A stretch of 64,000 bases of DNA from Thiocapsa rosea (GTDB lineage Bacteria; Pseudomonadota; Gammaproteobacteria; Chromatiales; Chromatiaceae): contig NZ_RBXL01000001.1 in the NCBI RefSeq assembly GCF_003634315.1, positions 4,568,501 to 4,632,500 on the forward strand, in the 5' to 3' direction. Each line of letters begins with the position of its first letter. The first letter of the stretch is position 1. A model generated the notes under the pieces. It was given only the letters and a program-made list of their open reading frames with translations. It made no database searches and was not told the DNA's origin. Of the stretch, positions 35,705 through 45,030 are shown one piece after another. Both the position numbers and the translations under genes were made by a program.

Positions 35705-36117
35705 CGAGTACCTCCGGCTGACCACACGCCATGCAGCTGTCTCATTGGTAACGGAAGGCTCGGTTTCGGCGCGAAAAGAGGTCACTCGGGCTTGGCGCTA
35801 CTAACTTCACGGTCCGAAGATCAATCCATAGCGGTAGCTTCGGGTCGCAAGCCACCTGCTCCAGGGCGGGTCCTGTCGCTCCGAGCTAACCCCGAGAGGG
35901 GTGTAAACTCGACTTCTAACGTTGGGTGCGGCCCACTTCTGAAAGCGATCCCCTATTTAATCTTAGACATCAAAATGATCGCTAAGATTATACTAATTGG
36001 CATGGTAATTTTAGATAGAAAAGCATTAATTGTGAAGGGTAGAATGAAGAGTAACAAGATACCCGCAATTATCTTGATCATGGAGTATATATCCTATATT
36101 GAGGTAAACGTAAGTGG
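35705..36117. other. AT-rich stretch without a supported gene
   Basis: No gene is convincing. A + strand segment near 35970-36110 encodes hydrophobic runs (KMIAKIILIGMVIL, KIPAIILIMEYISY) that may be a decayed membrane protein. The 132-bp MITE begins at its end. Confidence 0.4.
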
Positions 36118-36249
36118 GGCCTCGATCATCCCTTCGCCCACCGCGGCCACCGAATGCGTTGTCAGGCCATCCTGGCCTGACAGGATCAGGGCTGGAATCT
36201 CTGACGACGCAAGTATCGCCAGCAGCTGGACCAAACGATGATCAAGGCC
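36118..36249. mobile_element. 132-bp MITE related to the DUF6399 insertion sequence
   Basis: The 8-bp duplication GTAAGTGG lies at 36110-36117 and 36250-36257. The right end (reverse complement GGCCTTGATCATCGTTTGG) matches the 1,871-bp element's end almost exactly; the left end (GGCCTCGATCATCCCTTCG) is a diverged partner. A 9-bp stem hairpin (GTCAGGCCA/TGGCCTGAC) sits inside. No coding sequence is present, so it must move in trans. Confidence 0.85.
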
Positions 36250-36257
36250 GTAAGTGG

Positions 36258-36619
36258 GAACAGTTGGAGCGTGCCGACATACGCATTCCAAACCATTAGG
36301 AAACCTGTTCCATCAACATCCGGACAACCGTTCCCCGGACCATTAAGCCGGGGCAGGCGGGTCATGGTTACCCGACCGGTCGGGTAGACGTCAACTTTCC
36401 TGCGCGGTTTTTGCGCATTGCCTTCCCTCTGCGGCTAAGCCGGTAGGCGTTGTGCTCCGGGCGGTCAGGGATTGCGTCGGCCGGAGGGTCGCCGCTCAAG
36501 TCGTACTTGGTTTCTGTTAAGGCACTCGTTGAGGAAACTGGTGGTCCTGGGTGTCGGGATGAGTTAATCGTCCTTACGAAAGACAAGATCCTCCTAGGTT
36601 TATGCTTTGGCTGCTTCTT
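36258..36619. other. Intergenic stretch with an 18-bp palindrome
   Basis: TACCCGACCGGTCGGGTA at 36369-36386 is a perfect palindrome, possibly an operator or REP unit. A minus-strand peptide (RPEHNAYRLSRRGKAMRKNRAGK, about 36380-36470) is basic and protein-like but lacks a clear start and a recognisable family. Confidence 0.4.
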
Positions 36620-36877
36620 CTAAGACCTCGGACTCTTCGCGTGCCCAATGAAACTGCGGGCATCTATCAGGAAGATGTTGCTATTCATCTCGTACTGCGA
36701 ACACAGCAAATCCCGGACCAAGTCGTGGGATGTAGCCAAGTCGACATCGGCGATAGCTGCTATCGCGCTGAGGCTAAGTACATGCGTGTGGTAGCCATGG
36801 GTGAAGAAGCTCAAGAAACTGTGCTTTTGGAACTCGGAGTCTTCCGAGCCGACAAGGTTGACGTTGCGAGTGGTCAT
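36620..36877 (-). CDS. Small hypothetical protein
   Basis: It is 85 residues and starts at ATG 36877 with GGGAGAG four bases upstream, a good ribosome site. The sequence (MTTRNVNLVGSEDSEFQKHS...) matches no family I know. It has no membrane segment or obvious motif. It lies alone among IS remnants and may be a real small gene or a fragment. Confidence 0.35.
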   Translation of the reverse strand: MTTRNVNLVGSEDSEFQKHSFLSFFTHGYHTHVLSLSAIAAIADVDLATSHDLVRDLLCSQYEMNSNIFLIDARSFIGHAKSPRS

Positions 36878-37424
36878 AGAACTCTCCCTTAAGGTGCCTT
36901 CAAACTATCCAACCTTGCAGGAATCGCCTGTGGTATCGAGGCCCTGATCCATGCTGGGACTTTTGTTCAGCAACCTCCATGCCACTAGAATCTTGCCGTG
37001 TTTGCCCCTAGACCGACCAGGCGGCGCATCCCTGCTCTTTTAAAGCAATCCGCGCGCCACTAGTCTTGCAGGCAGCGTTTTAGCACAAGCCTTGGACTTT
37101 TCTTGGGTTACCGAACTCCAGTAGTGTGGAGGTTTGCCGGCTGTTGCTATGAGTGGTCTGCAAAGACTGCTCCGATCATCCTTCGCAACACGGCCATTGG
37201 AGAATTTGAGATCCATGGCTTACTGAACGCTCTGGTGGAGACCAGAATCCTTCGTCATATGTTGCTCGGCACCGGAAGGCGCGGCATCTCGCTCCTTCCC
37301 ATAATCGCTGATTGAACCCGATGACCAGGCCGCATGACCACTCCCCATATCCGCACATTGCCGGGCCAGGGGTGGCGAGATACATATTTCTTGCGGTTCT
37401 CGAAGTTTTCTTTCGGTTACCTGA
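36878..37424. other. Intergenic stretch beside the IS1595 remnant
   Basis: No gene, RNA or repeat is supported here. Short mixed-composition sequence separates the small gene from the transposase remnant. Confidence 0.4.
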
Positions 37425-37915
37425 TTAGCAAGGAGCTTCCGCCACGCGCCGAATCCACGATTGGGGGCGGGGCCGCAAGCAGTCGCTGCCACCAACAGGC
37501 GGGCCGGCAGGGCGTGCAGATCGAAGCGGCGGTTGAAGCGATACGCGATCGCGCCCAGGTAACGGGCGGCGTATTTGCCGAAATCGAAGCTGTGGTAAGC
37601 CCCGCTGAAGCTGGTCTTGAGATTGCCGAGAACGGTGTTGACCCAGCGAAACATCGGCAAGTCCTTGGGTTTGCGCGTCCCGACCACGGTCGGCTGGTGG
37701 GCGCAGCCGATGTCGGTGACGCCGGCGAAGCAGGCCAGGCCGTCGGAGATGACGGTGCTGGTGGGGGCGAGGTTCGCGCCTGCCCACGCGGCGATGGCGG
37801 TCCGCGTGAAGCCGGGCAGTTGGGTGAACTTCGCGCGCAGCGGATGACCATGGTCGTTGAGCGAGTGCTCGAACAACGACATCCCGTGCTGGAACTGGAT
37901 CCGATTCATGGCCAT
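37425..37915 (-). pseudogene. IS1595-family transposase with internal deletion and terminal frameshift
   Basis: It starts MAMNRIQFQHGMSLFE, the usual N-terminus, but jumps directly to HGHPLRAKFTQLPGFTRTAI, so the zinc-ribbon and the first catalytic part are deleted. The DDE remainder is clear: VISDGLACFAGV, FRWVNTVLGNLKTSFSGAYHSF, YLGAIAYRFNRRFDL. Near 37450 the family C-terminus (WIRRVAEAPC) continues in another frame. It cannot be active. Confidence 0.75.
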
Positions 37916-38196
37916 GGCAGACTCCGTCGGGTGGTGGATCTGCGACCTGTCTGCGCCGACCGGTGGCTCATTCCGTGAGCCTGGCGGAACATTCTTTCTA
38001 ATCAGGTTCGGTTATAGATAGGATCACTTTCGCGATTGCTCTACTCTGGTAATCCGTTCACGCACGAGCGCAATGTCGCCATCGCGCTTAGGAAGCGTTG
38101 GGAGGAATCCGATTGCAGCGATCACCGCGCGAGGTGGATTTGTCAACGCGTTGGATTTCCACCGCAGGTGGGACAAGGCGGAACCCGACTATAGGC
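37916..38196. other. Intergenic stretch left of ISL3 copy 4
   Basis: No gene is supported. The segment 38125-38196 plus 39698-39740 (rejoined without the IS) reads like a dispersed palindromic repeat (GGTGGATTTGTCAACGCG...CCACCGCAGGTGGGAC). Confidence 0.4.
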
Positions 38197-39689
38197 GGCT
38201 CTCCCGGAATTCAGGGAAAGCGCTAAAATATTTAAAAACATGACGTTGTAGTCATTTTGACCGAACACGTTGGTTGAAAATATCGCTGGACGCACCCCGT
38301 CCAAGCCATTTTTAAGCGGTTGTTTTTCATTGATCAGCGCGCGAAAACCCGATAACCGCACAGATCGAGGTACACCCTCTGGTAGAGCCGGCGCAGGTTG
38401 CTCAAGCCATAGCACCGCCGTTTTAATACTTTGATCTTGTTGTTGAGACCTTCGACGAAACCGCTCGTGTGTCGTTCGGTAAAATAATTGGTGATCTCGT
38501 CCCAATGACGGCGCAACGTTTTCAGGAAGGATTGAAAACACGTCATCTCGGCGTTCTTGACCCGTCGCATCCAGCCACTGAGTTTGCGCTTGGCCTGACC
38601 TTTGGACAGGGGCATGTCGTAGACCTCGGTGAGGGCTTGGCTGAGGGCATGAGCTTGCGCGAGTTGCGGGGAATAGGCGAACAACCGGGCGCGGATCCGC
38701 CGTTCCTCGGCGCTCAAGTCGGATTCGCGCTTGCGCAGGATCCAATGGACGTTCTTGAGCCCGCCGTACTCGGTTTTCGACAGGTCGCGCTTGAGCCGGC
38801 GCAGTTCTGTCTTGCGCAACGTCTCCACGGCGTCGCGATACAAACGCGCGACATGGAAGCGATCGGCGCAGATGGCGACGTGCGTGCCGAAGACGGCCTT
38901 GGCCGCACCGATGAAGCCGCTGTACAGGTCGGTGCACACGACGCGAACGGTGCGCCGCAAGGATTTTGGGATCGTGCGCAAAAACGCCTCGATGGTCGCG
39001 CGCTTACGGTCCTTGAGCACGGCGAGGATGCTCAGGGTGTCCTCGACCCTGGCGCTGACGATCACCACGAAATTGCCGTGGCCTTTGGTCAAGGCGATCT
39101 CGTCGAGCCCGAGCACGGGCAGCGCCGTGAGCGTCGTCCAGTCGATCTGGCTCGGGACGCACCGATCGAGAATACCGTCGAGGTGCTCCGGGGTGACGGC
39201 CTCCTTGTGCGCGACGTCTTCCAGGGTGCTGTTGATCAGGGCGCGCATCAGGCTGTGTTCGAACGCACGGGTGAAGCCGCTGCGCGGGTCGTACCAGTCC
39301 ACCCGTTGGGTGGTGGTGGGATGATCCCGGCAATCGGGGCAGCGATACCGTTTGGGACGAATGAGAATTTCGGTGCGATGCTCGAAGATCGACAGATGGC
39401 GCAACCGCCGTTCTTCACCGAGTCCATGCGGCTCAGTGATGCGTCGGCCGCAGCTCCGGCACTGCGTGCCCTCCTCGGTGCTGTGCACATGAATTTCCAG
39501 CACAGCGGCGTCCGTGATCTCGACGCGGTCGATGGCGATCTGCGGCAGTCCGAGCAGGCGCAGGAGTTGGCTCTGGTCAATCATCGGTTTTCCATTGAGT
39601 TAAAAGCGTTCGAATGGAAGTTTACCAAGATTGGCTGCGTAGAACACTGATTTTACTAAACTTGGCGTTCCCTGAGATCCGGGAGAGCC
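38197..39689 (-). mobile_element. ISL3-family insertion sequence, copy 4 (1,493 bp)
   Basis: It has the same ends as the other copies and an exact 8-bp duplication CTATAGGC at 38189-38196 and 39690-39697. It inserted into an intergenic repeat-like sequence downstream of the ATPase/PLD operon. Confidence 0.95.
38334..39584 (-). CDS. ISL3-family transposase (copy 4)
   Basis: It is 416 residues, identical in protein sequence to copies 1 and 3, with intact zinc-finger and DDE motifs. Confidence 0.94.
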   Translation of the reverse strand: MIDQSQLLRLLGLPQIAIDRVEITDAAVLEIHVHSTEEGTQCRSCGRRITEPHGLGEERRLRHLSIFEHRTEILIRPKRYRCPDCRDHPTTTQRVDWYDPRSGFTRAFEHSLMRALINSTLEDVAHKEAVTPEHLDGILDRCVPSQIDWTTLTALPVLGLDEIALTKGHGNFVVIVSARVEDTLSILAVLKDRKRATIEAFLRTIPKSLRRTVRVVCTDLYSGFIGAAKAVFGTHVAICADRFHVARLYRDAVETLRKTELRRLKRDLSKTEYGGLKNVHWILRKRESDLSAEERRIRARLFAYSPQLAQAHALSQALTEVYDMPLSKGQAKRKLSGWMRRVKNAEMTCFQSFLKTLRRHWDEITNYFTERHTSGFVEGLNNKIKVLKRRCYGLSNLRRLYQRVYLDLCGYRVFAR

Positions 39690-39748
39690 CTATAGGCGTC
39701 GGGCAGTTTACCCTGGGGCCACGGTAGTGACAGCGAGGCAATTCGTGG

Positions 39749-40684
39749 TCACGCGGTGCCCCGAACCTCGAATTTTTCTCCCAGGTCGAAGACTGGATTG
39801 TCGCCTATGTATTCCTTCCAACGCTTATCCCAAGTAGCTGGGTTCAGCAGGCTGACATCGTCCGTTTCTCCTTTTCCTCCTGCGTCCAAGCCCCATCGAT
39901 AATTGAGACCCCCGCGCTCCGTCAGGATATATCGATTATGTAATCCATCCGCACCCCGAGGGGATTCTTCCTTCTGTCGTATTTTAAATCGCTTAACCGT
40001 AACAACTACTCCCATAGAGTTGAGCTCCTGAAGTTCCCGACCCAGCTGCCGACGAAATTCTTCTTCGAAACTCATAACTTTATACCGTGAGATAAACTCT
40101 ATTATTTTTAGTGGATACTTATTATGTCTACCGATAATGCATGCCTCCAAGAACTTGGGAAGCGACTCTACATATCCTTTTTTGTATGGGTCAATGTGTG
40201 GATCGATGAAAACCACATGCTGCGAAATCCGTAGAAGTGGAGCTGCTATTGATGCAAGATCACGCGCAGTGCGCTCGACCGTGTATTCTGTTTTCATTCC
40301 CCATTCAGAACGACAGTTCTCGTCCAAATCATCGAACACAAAAACATGTGGGTGACTTCTTGGGTTGTCCGCCCCAATAATCCCATCGAACGGTCGGAGG
40401 TCGGTTTCGCGCTCAGCATTCATCATCCAGTCGATGGATTGATTCCAATCGTGATGGCGATAAAGCATTTGTTCTTTAATCCCACTTAGCTTTTCCTCTA
40501 TTCGCTTCCGGTCCATTTCCCCCAAATCCTTATCCTGTTCTAGATTGGCGTAAACCATCTTCAGCCATCTCTTAGGATACCGAGAAATCAATTTTCCTTT
40601 GGAGACTCCAAATTTTTCGGTCAGGTACCGACAACGTTCCCAGCTTGTAAAAAACTCAGGTTCTATGGCGAATTCCAGAATCAT
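39749..40684 (-). CDS. PLD-like putative effector partnered with an ATPase
   Basis: The start is taken as ATG 40684 (MILEFAIEPEFF), overlapping the ATPase stop by four bases (ATGA); the protein is 311 residues. It has VVFIDPHIDPYKKGYVESL (about 155-173) and LHNRYILTERGGLNYRWGLDAGG (about 250-272). An HxRY(I/L)LT strand after an IxxDP strand is the pattern of degenerate phospholipase-D-like nuclease or phosphodiesterase domains; the usual HxK is HxR here. The role as effector of the upstream ATPase is inferred from coupling. Confidence 0.6.
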   Translation of the reverse strand: MILEFAIEPEFFTSWERCRYLTEKFGVSKGKLISRYPKRWLKMVYANLEQDKDLGEMDRKRIEEKLSGIKEQMLYRHHDWNQSIDWMMNAERETDLRPFDGIIGADNPRSHPHVFVFDDLDENCRSEWGMKTEYTVERTARDLASIAAPLLRISQHVVFIDPHIDPYKKGYVESLPKFLEACIIGRHNKYPLKIIEFISRYKVMSFEEEFRRQLGRELQELNSMGVVVTVKRFKIRQKEESPRGADGLHNRYILTERGGLNYRWGLDAGGKGETDDVSLLNPATWDKRWKEYIGDNPVFDLGEKFEVRGTA

Positions 40685-42366
40685 CCAAACAACTCCTTCG
40701 CACGCTCCCGAAAAAAACCACTTGGCCAAGGATCTGTGAAGTCACCATCAACATCAATATGGATAGCGTCAATCCGTGATCCCTGCTCGTTTCGCGACAC
40801 AAAGTGAACCGCAACATCATCGGGTCGCAAGCTCGGCGCACCAGCGGGTATCTCCTCCTCGGTGGTTTCCCTGATCCGTCGCAGGCAACGTAACATTAAG
40901 TGCTCGCTATGAGTCTCGACGAGAAACATCACATCAGGATTAGAATTTGCCTGGGTAATAAAAAGATCGCCAAGAACCACCTGGAACGCCGGGTGGATAT
41001 TCGACTCCGGCTCCTCGATGGCGACGATACCGGATGTGGTGTGCAGGGCTGCAACTATGACCGGTATCAGCTGCGAAATACCAACGCCAAGATCCTGCGG
41101 GAAAAGGCTTATACCGCTTCGATGATCCCGTATCGATAGCCTCCGACCTTCGGCTAAATTCAACAACGTTGATCGGACCGAGGTTAAATCCAGATCGGTC
41201 TTTGGCTCCTCGTCAGTCAGATCCTTGTAGATGTCACTGTCGATCTCCAACTCGCGATAATGACGCACGTCAATGGAGTAGCCAGAGTTAAATTTTTTCT
41301 GGTCAGTCAGCCAGTTGTTGACTTGTTTTGCGAAGGTCCTCTCTTCGAGCAACAGCAAATCCCAGGCTGCGAGCCCATTGGCCCAGCGCTTGGTGTCCGG
41401 CGAGCGCGCGGGTTGGTAGTGGCGTGGCGGCATTTCTCGAAATGGACTGACGTAAACCGAATTCTGCAGAGCTTGCTGCAGCAGCTCTGCTGGGCCTGTG
41501 ATGAACCTCGTTAACAGGTCTTTCAAACGCTCCTCTTCAAATGCTCGATTGTGAAACAATCCTTCTTTCTTTCCCTCTTTGTCAATAGACATCCAAACGC
41601 TAGGAGAGAAATCAAGAAGTTTTCCTATCTCGGGAATGGCCGTTCCGTGTAGCCTCAGCCGCAATGCCTTATCGGGGGCAACCGGGACAGAGCCGTCGCC
41701 GATTAACCCGTCGAATAGTTCTAGTAACTCGTAGTCCCCGACCGGCGTACCATCTTCTCGAAGGCAGGTGTAACCAAATGGCGACTTGCCAAAGCTGAGC
41801 TTAGTTATTGCAGTAGTGCCGTCTTCGCGTAAAGAAATCTCTGCATAGACGTCGCTCACGCCTCTGCCCACCAAATATCTCTGGACTGTCGGTTTAGCCG
41901 ATGCATCAAATTGCGTAGGCTTAAAACAACCGATGTGAATCTCTACCCAGATATCTGAAGTTTTAGACAGAAATTCATCGATTGAGTCGAAGATCTCTTC
42001 TTTGCGTTTATCGGCGAATTCCTCAATGCCAACCCCGGACCCAAATTCCTTTACCCAGTCGATGTGGCGTGGCAGCTCGATGTCACTCAGATCAAGTTCG
42101 AAACGCATACGGATGACGCGGTTTAGGTCATGCCCATAGACGAGGTTCTGAAAACCGCCGAGATCAACGATATCTCCGCCGAGCTGCGTCTGACCCGAGT
42201 CGCAATTGTTCCGCTCGAGGACCTCTCGGGCATACATTAAAGCCTGCACGATGCTGCTCTTGCCGGCGTTGTTGGGGCCAAATAGGAGGGTCAGTGGCGC
42301 AAACTTAACCCGCACGGGCTCACGGAACCCTTTGAAGTTTTCGAGGGTGAGTGCCTTTAGGATCAT
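40681..42366 (-). CDS. ABC-type/OLD-like AAA ATPase (DUF3696-type)
   Basis: The protein is 561 residues. It begins MILKALTLENFKGFREPV, with Walker A FGPNNAGKSS (about 30-39), a long helical insertion, a signature-like region GISLFPQDLGVGISQLIPV (about 430), Walker B GIVAIEEPESNIHP (about 450) and an H-loop in VETHSEHLMLR (about 482). This is the SMC/OLD style of ATPase found as the sensor in defence pairs such as Septu, PARIS and Gabija. The next gene is coupled by ATGA. No nuclease TOPRIM domain follows the ATPase itself. Confidence 0.8.
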   Translation of the reverse strand: MILKALTLENFKGFREPVRVKFAPLTLLFGPNNAGKSSIVQALMYAREVLERNNCDSGQTQLGGDIVDLGGFQNLVYGHDLNRVIRMRFELDLSDIELPRHIDWVKEFGSGVGIEEFADKRKEEIFDSIDEFLSKTSDIWVEIHIGCFKPTQFDASAKPTVQRYLVGRGVSDVYAEISLREDGTTAITKLSFGKSPFGYTCLREDGTPVGDYELLELFDGLIGDGSVPVAPDKALRLRLHGTAIPEIGKLLDFSPSVWMSIDKEGKKEGLFHNRAFEEERLKDLLTRFITGPAELLQQALQNSVYVSPFREMPPRHYQPARSPDTKRWANGLAAWDLLLLEERTFAKQVNNWLTDQKKFNSGYSIDVRHYRELEIDSDIYKDLTDEEPKTDLDLTSVRSTLLNLAEGRRLSIRDHRSGISLFPQDLGVGISQLIPVIVAALHTTSGIVAIEEPESNIHPAFQVVLGDLFITQANSNPDVMFLVETHSEHLMLRCLRRIRETTEEEIPAGAPSLRPDDVAVHFVSRNEQGSRIDAIHIDVDGDFTDPWPSGFFRERAKELFG

Positions 42367-42564
42367 CGGGTTGCCCTTTGCTTTCCGTGGGTGTCTGACG
42401 TTCCGGTCGCCTTATCTGGTTCGTGCAAGGGCGTTCCGCATTTAATCCAGTAACCTTAGTAGCTCGCTCTGGACTACCGAGCGGCGAGGGCGTGTGTTCT
42501 CTGAGTGCCAGCAAGTCGCAACAGGGCGGCACCCGGCTAACCAGGTACAGCAGATTGCATGCCA

Positions 42565-44082
42565 TTACGTCTGAACCCCATGCTTCTTGAGCCAGTTGGT
42601 CAAAGTCGTGGCATTGCCTAAGCCAAGTAGCGTAGCGGCGCGGCTCTTGTTGCCGGCAGTGACCTCGATTGCCCGCTCCAAGTAGTGCCGTTCAACACGG
42701 TCGATGATGGCCTTGAGATCCACGCCTTGCACGATGTCTTGGCCGAGGATGGGGTCTTGTTCTATGCCCTCCTTGGATCTTGGTCTGGGTAGCAAGGCGT
42801 CGCGGGCGTCCTCTGTGTCGACGACGGGCCCAGGTGTCCAGACGGCGGCACGGCGCAGGGTGTTCTGCATCTCCCGGACGTTGCCGGGCCACGGGTGCTC
42901 AATCAGAAGTCTTCTTGCGCCGACCGAAAGTTTCTTTGGAGTGTAACCCGGTTCGGTCTCGCTCTCGCAGTTGACCTGGTCCAGCAGCCGGTCGAGCAGT
43001 AGGCCGGTGTCGCCCTCGCGCTCACGTAAGGGCGGTAGCCGGATGACGGCCACGGCAAGGCGGTAGAACAGGTCTTCGCGGAAGCGCCCGCCTGCGACCT
43101 CCTCGACGAGGGTACGGTTCGTCGCGGCGAGAATGCGCACGTCCACCGAGGTTGCGGAGGTGGCGCCGACCCGGATGACCTCGCCTTCCTGAAGTGCGCG
43201 CAAGAGCTTGACCTGGGCGGGTTTGGGCAACTCTCCGATCTCGTCGAGGAAGAGCGTACCCGTGTGCGCAGCCTCAAAGTAGCCCGCGCGCCGCGCGGCG
43301 GCGCCGGTGAATGCGCCTTTCTCATGACCGAACAGCTCGGATTCGACTAGATCCGGCGCGATGGCGCCGCAATTGACGGTGACGAACGAACGGTTGCGCC
43401 TCGGGCTGGCCTGGTGGATGGCGCGGGCGAGGAGTTCCTTGCCGGTGCCGGATTCGCCCTCGATCAGGACCGGGATTGAGCGTGGCGCAGCCCGGCGGGC
43501 GCGGGCAATGGCCCGTTGCATCGCGGGGCTTTGGTGGATGATGGCTGAGAATTCCGGTGCGGCAGGCGGTAGTCCGGCGGTGAGTCGCTCCAACTCGCGG
43601 TCCGGGTGGTTGAGCAGATCGGGTAGGAAATCCGCTGCAATATCGAAGGGAATCGACGCGGTGCGCACGCCACCAGGAATGGACGATTCGATCAACTCGG
43701 CGGGGAAGCGGGTCTTGGCGAGAATGATCCAGACCGCAGCCATGGCGGGTGTACCCGGACTCAAGTGGAAGGCGAGGTTGTCGCCCTCTTGCTGGCTCTC
43801 AACCGTATCCGCCACCACCTGACGGGCGTGGCGGTAAATGGCACCGAAGTCGGTGGGGCTATCCAGAGTGATATGGTGTGGAGTGACAGGTGCCTCGAAC
43901 TGGTCATGAATCCAGGCGAGATAGCACGCGACTTCATCCTGGCCGTAGTCGCAGAGAAGCTCCAGTCTGTCGAAGCGCCCGGTTTGCAGGGCCTGGGCCA
44001 CGGGGCCGAGGCCGACTTGATGACTCTCAGCGACGGCGCGCAAATCGGTGCGGCCGAGCCAACTGACGAGGGTGGTTCCCAT
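42565..44082 (-). CDS. Sigma-54 activator with CARF/RtcR-like N-terminal sensor
   Basis: The protein is 505 residues. The N-terminal 180 are alpha/beta (MGTTLVSWLGRTDL, FDRLELLCDY, DNLAFHLSPGTPAMAAVWIIL); the last loop corresponds to the ligand loop of CARF/RtcR domains. The AAA+ core has Walker A GESGTGKE (about 210), the sigma-54 contact loop GHEKGAFTGA and Walker B GTLFLDEIGEL. The C-terminus is a Fis-type helix-turn-helix (GNKSRAATLLGLGNATTLTNWLKKHG). It should activate a -24/-12 promoter in response to a nucleotide-type ligand. No rtcBA and no clear -24/-12 site is next to it. Confidence 0.85.
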   Translation of the reverse strand: MGTTLVSWLGRTDLRAVAESHQVGLGPVAQALQTGRFDRLELLCDYGQDEVACYLAWIHDQFEAPVTPHHITLDSPTDFGAIYRHARQVVADTVESQQEGDNLAFHLSPGTPAMAAVWIILAKTRFPAELIESSIPGGVRTASIPFDIAADFLPDLLNHPDRELERLTAGLPPAAPEFSAIIHQSPAMQRAIARARRAAPRSIPVLIEGESGTGKELLARAIHQASPRRNRSFVTVNCGAIAPDLVESELFGHEKGAFTGAAARRAGYFEAAHTGTLFLDEIGELPKPAQVKLLRALQEGEVIRVGATSATSVDVRILAATNRTLVEEVAGGRFREDLFYRLAVAVIRLPPLREREGDTGLLLDRLLDQVNCESETEPGYTPKKLSVGARRLLIEHPWPGNVREMQNTLRRAAVWTPGPVVDTEDARDALLPRPRSKEGIEQDPILGQDIVQGVDLKAIIDRVERHYLERAIEVTAGNKSRAATLLGLGNATTLTNWLKKHGVQT

Positions 44083-44274
44083 GGCGGAAGATCATAGCGG
44101 ATGGCGTGGCGGTCAAGCGAATCTGGTGTGTGTAAATCGGCAAGGTACAGCCGAAGTCACCGATGCGCCCCGACGATGATTGGCGTTTCGGACGACTCCT
44201 GGTGTGACTGGTATCAGTCTGATTGCTGCCATTCAGGTGCGCGACCAGAATGGAAGCGATGGGTCGTAACCGGC

Positions 44275-44496
44275 TTATCCAGAGCGCGGGCCCCAGGGAC
44301 CGCAATGCGCGTCTACCTGCCGCCGGACCTCGCGCGGCAAATAATTTTTTCGCTGATCTGCGAGTGAGCTAGCAGCGTCGTCGGTGGCTTGACGAGTGCC
44401 CGAACGGAAAGTGCCCGCCGGTTTGTTCACTAGAGCGACGAAGTCACGGAGCCGCGTTGGAGCAGAGAGCGCCTTGCTGGTCCACTCAAGCTCCAT
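44275..44496 (-). pseudogene. ParE/RelE-type toxin remnant
   Basis: It starts ATG 44496 with MELEWTSKAL, RLRDFVALVNKPAG, the ParE N-terminus, but the middle is scrambled. Only a short LPREVRRQV piece of the conserved C-terminal half survives. Its start overlaps the antitoxin stop by one base (TGATG). Confidence 0.6.
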
Positions 44497-44717
44497 CAGC
44501 GCGGGACTGGCAGAGGTTCGTCCGTATCCAGTCGATCGGACCACAATTGGACGGTTTGGAGATCGATGACCCGGCCAGCATCCACATCGGCCAGGGTTAC
44601 CCGGGTGAGGCGATCGCGCTCTTCCTCGAGCTCCAGACGGTCAGCCATTTGATCGACATTCGCGGCCAGTGAAACAGGGACGCTCGCGGTCAAGACGCGG
44701 GTTGCAGCTCTTGCCAT
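44496..44717 (-). pseudogene. CopG/ParD-type ribbon-helix-helix antitoxin with internal deletion
   Basis: From ATG 44717 (GGAGA upstream) it reads MARAATRVLTASVPVSLAAN and VDQMADRLE, then directly EEERDRLTRVTLADVDAGRVID. The expected second helix of the ribbon-helix-helix (about 20 residues) is missing, so DNA binding is doubtful. It is paired with the toxin remnant. Confidence 0.6.
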
Positions 44718-45030
44718 GGGCAATCTCCTCGGTCTCTCGGGCTAATTCATGACTCATCATATTGATGCTGATGAAGGTTCCGGCGCGGGCGTGTAAGCGG
44801 GTGCCGCCGATCACAGGACTCGCCACCGATCCAACAGGTGATCGATCCACGCCGCCCTCCCATTACCAGCATCACCCCGCGGCCAGGTGCAGGCGCTGGC
44901 TAGGGCGGACCGACCTCGGCACTATTGCACGACATCCAGAACCACGCGAACAAACCTGAACGGGCGCAGCAATTCTAAATTTAAGACCATTATTTTATGA
45001 GGGATTTCTGAGAAGCTACTGGAGATTCCG
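44718..45030. other. Intergenic stretch
   Basis: It contains the former promoter of the decayed toxin-antitoxin pair. No other feature is supported. Confidence 0.4.

Noticed and set aside
44101-44274. A -24/-12 promoter or rtcBA-like operon opposite the sigma-54 activator
   Set aside because: No GG-N10-GC pattern with the TGGCAC/TTGCA context was found and no RNA-repair gene follows.
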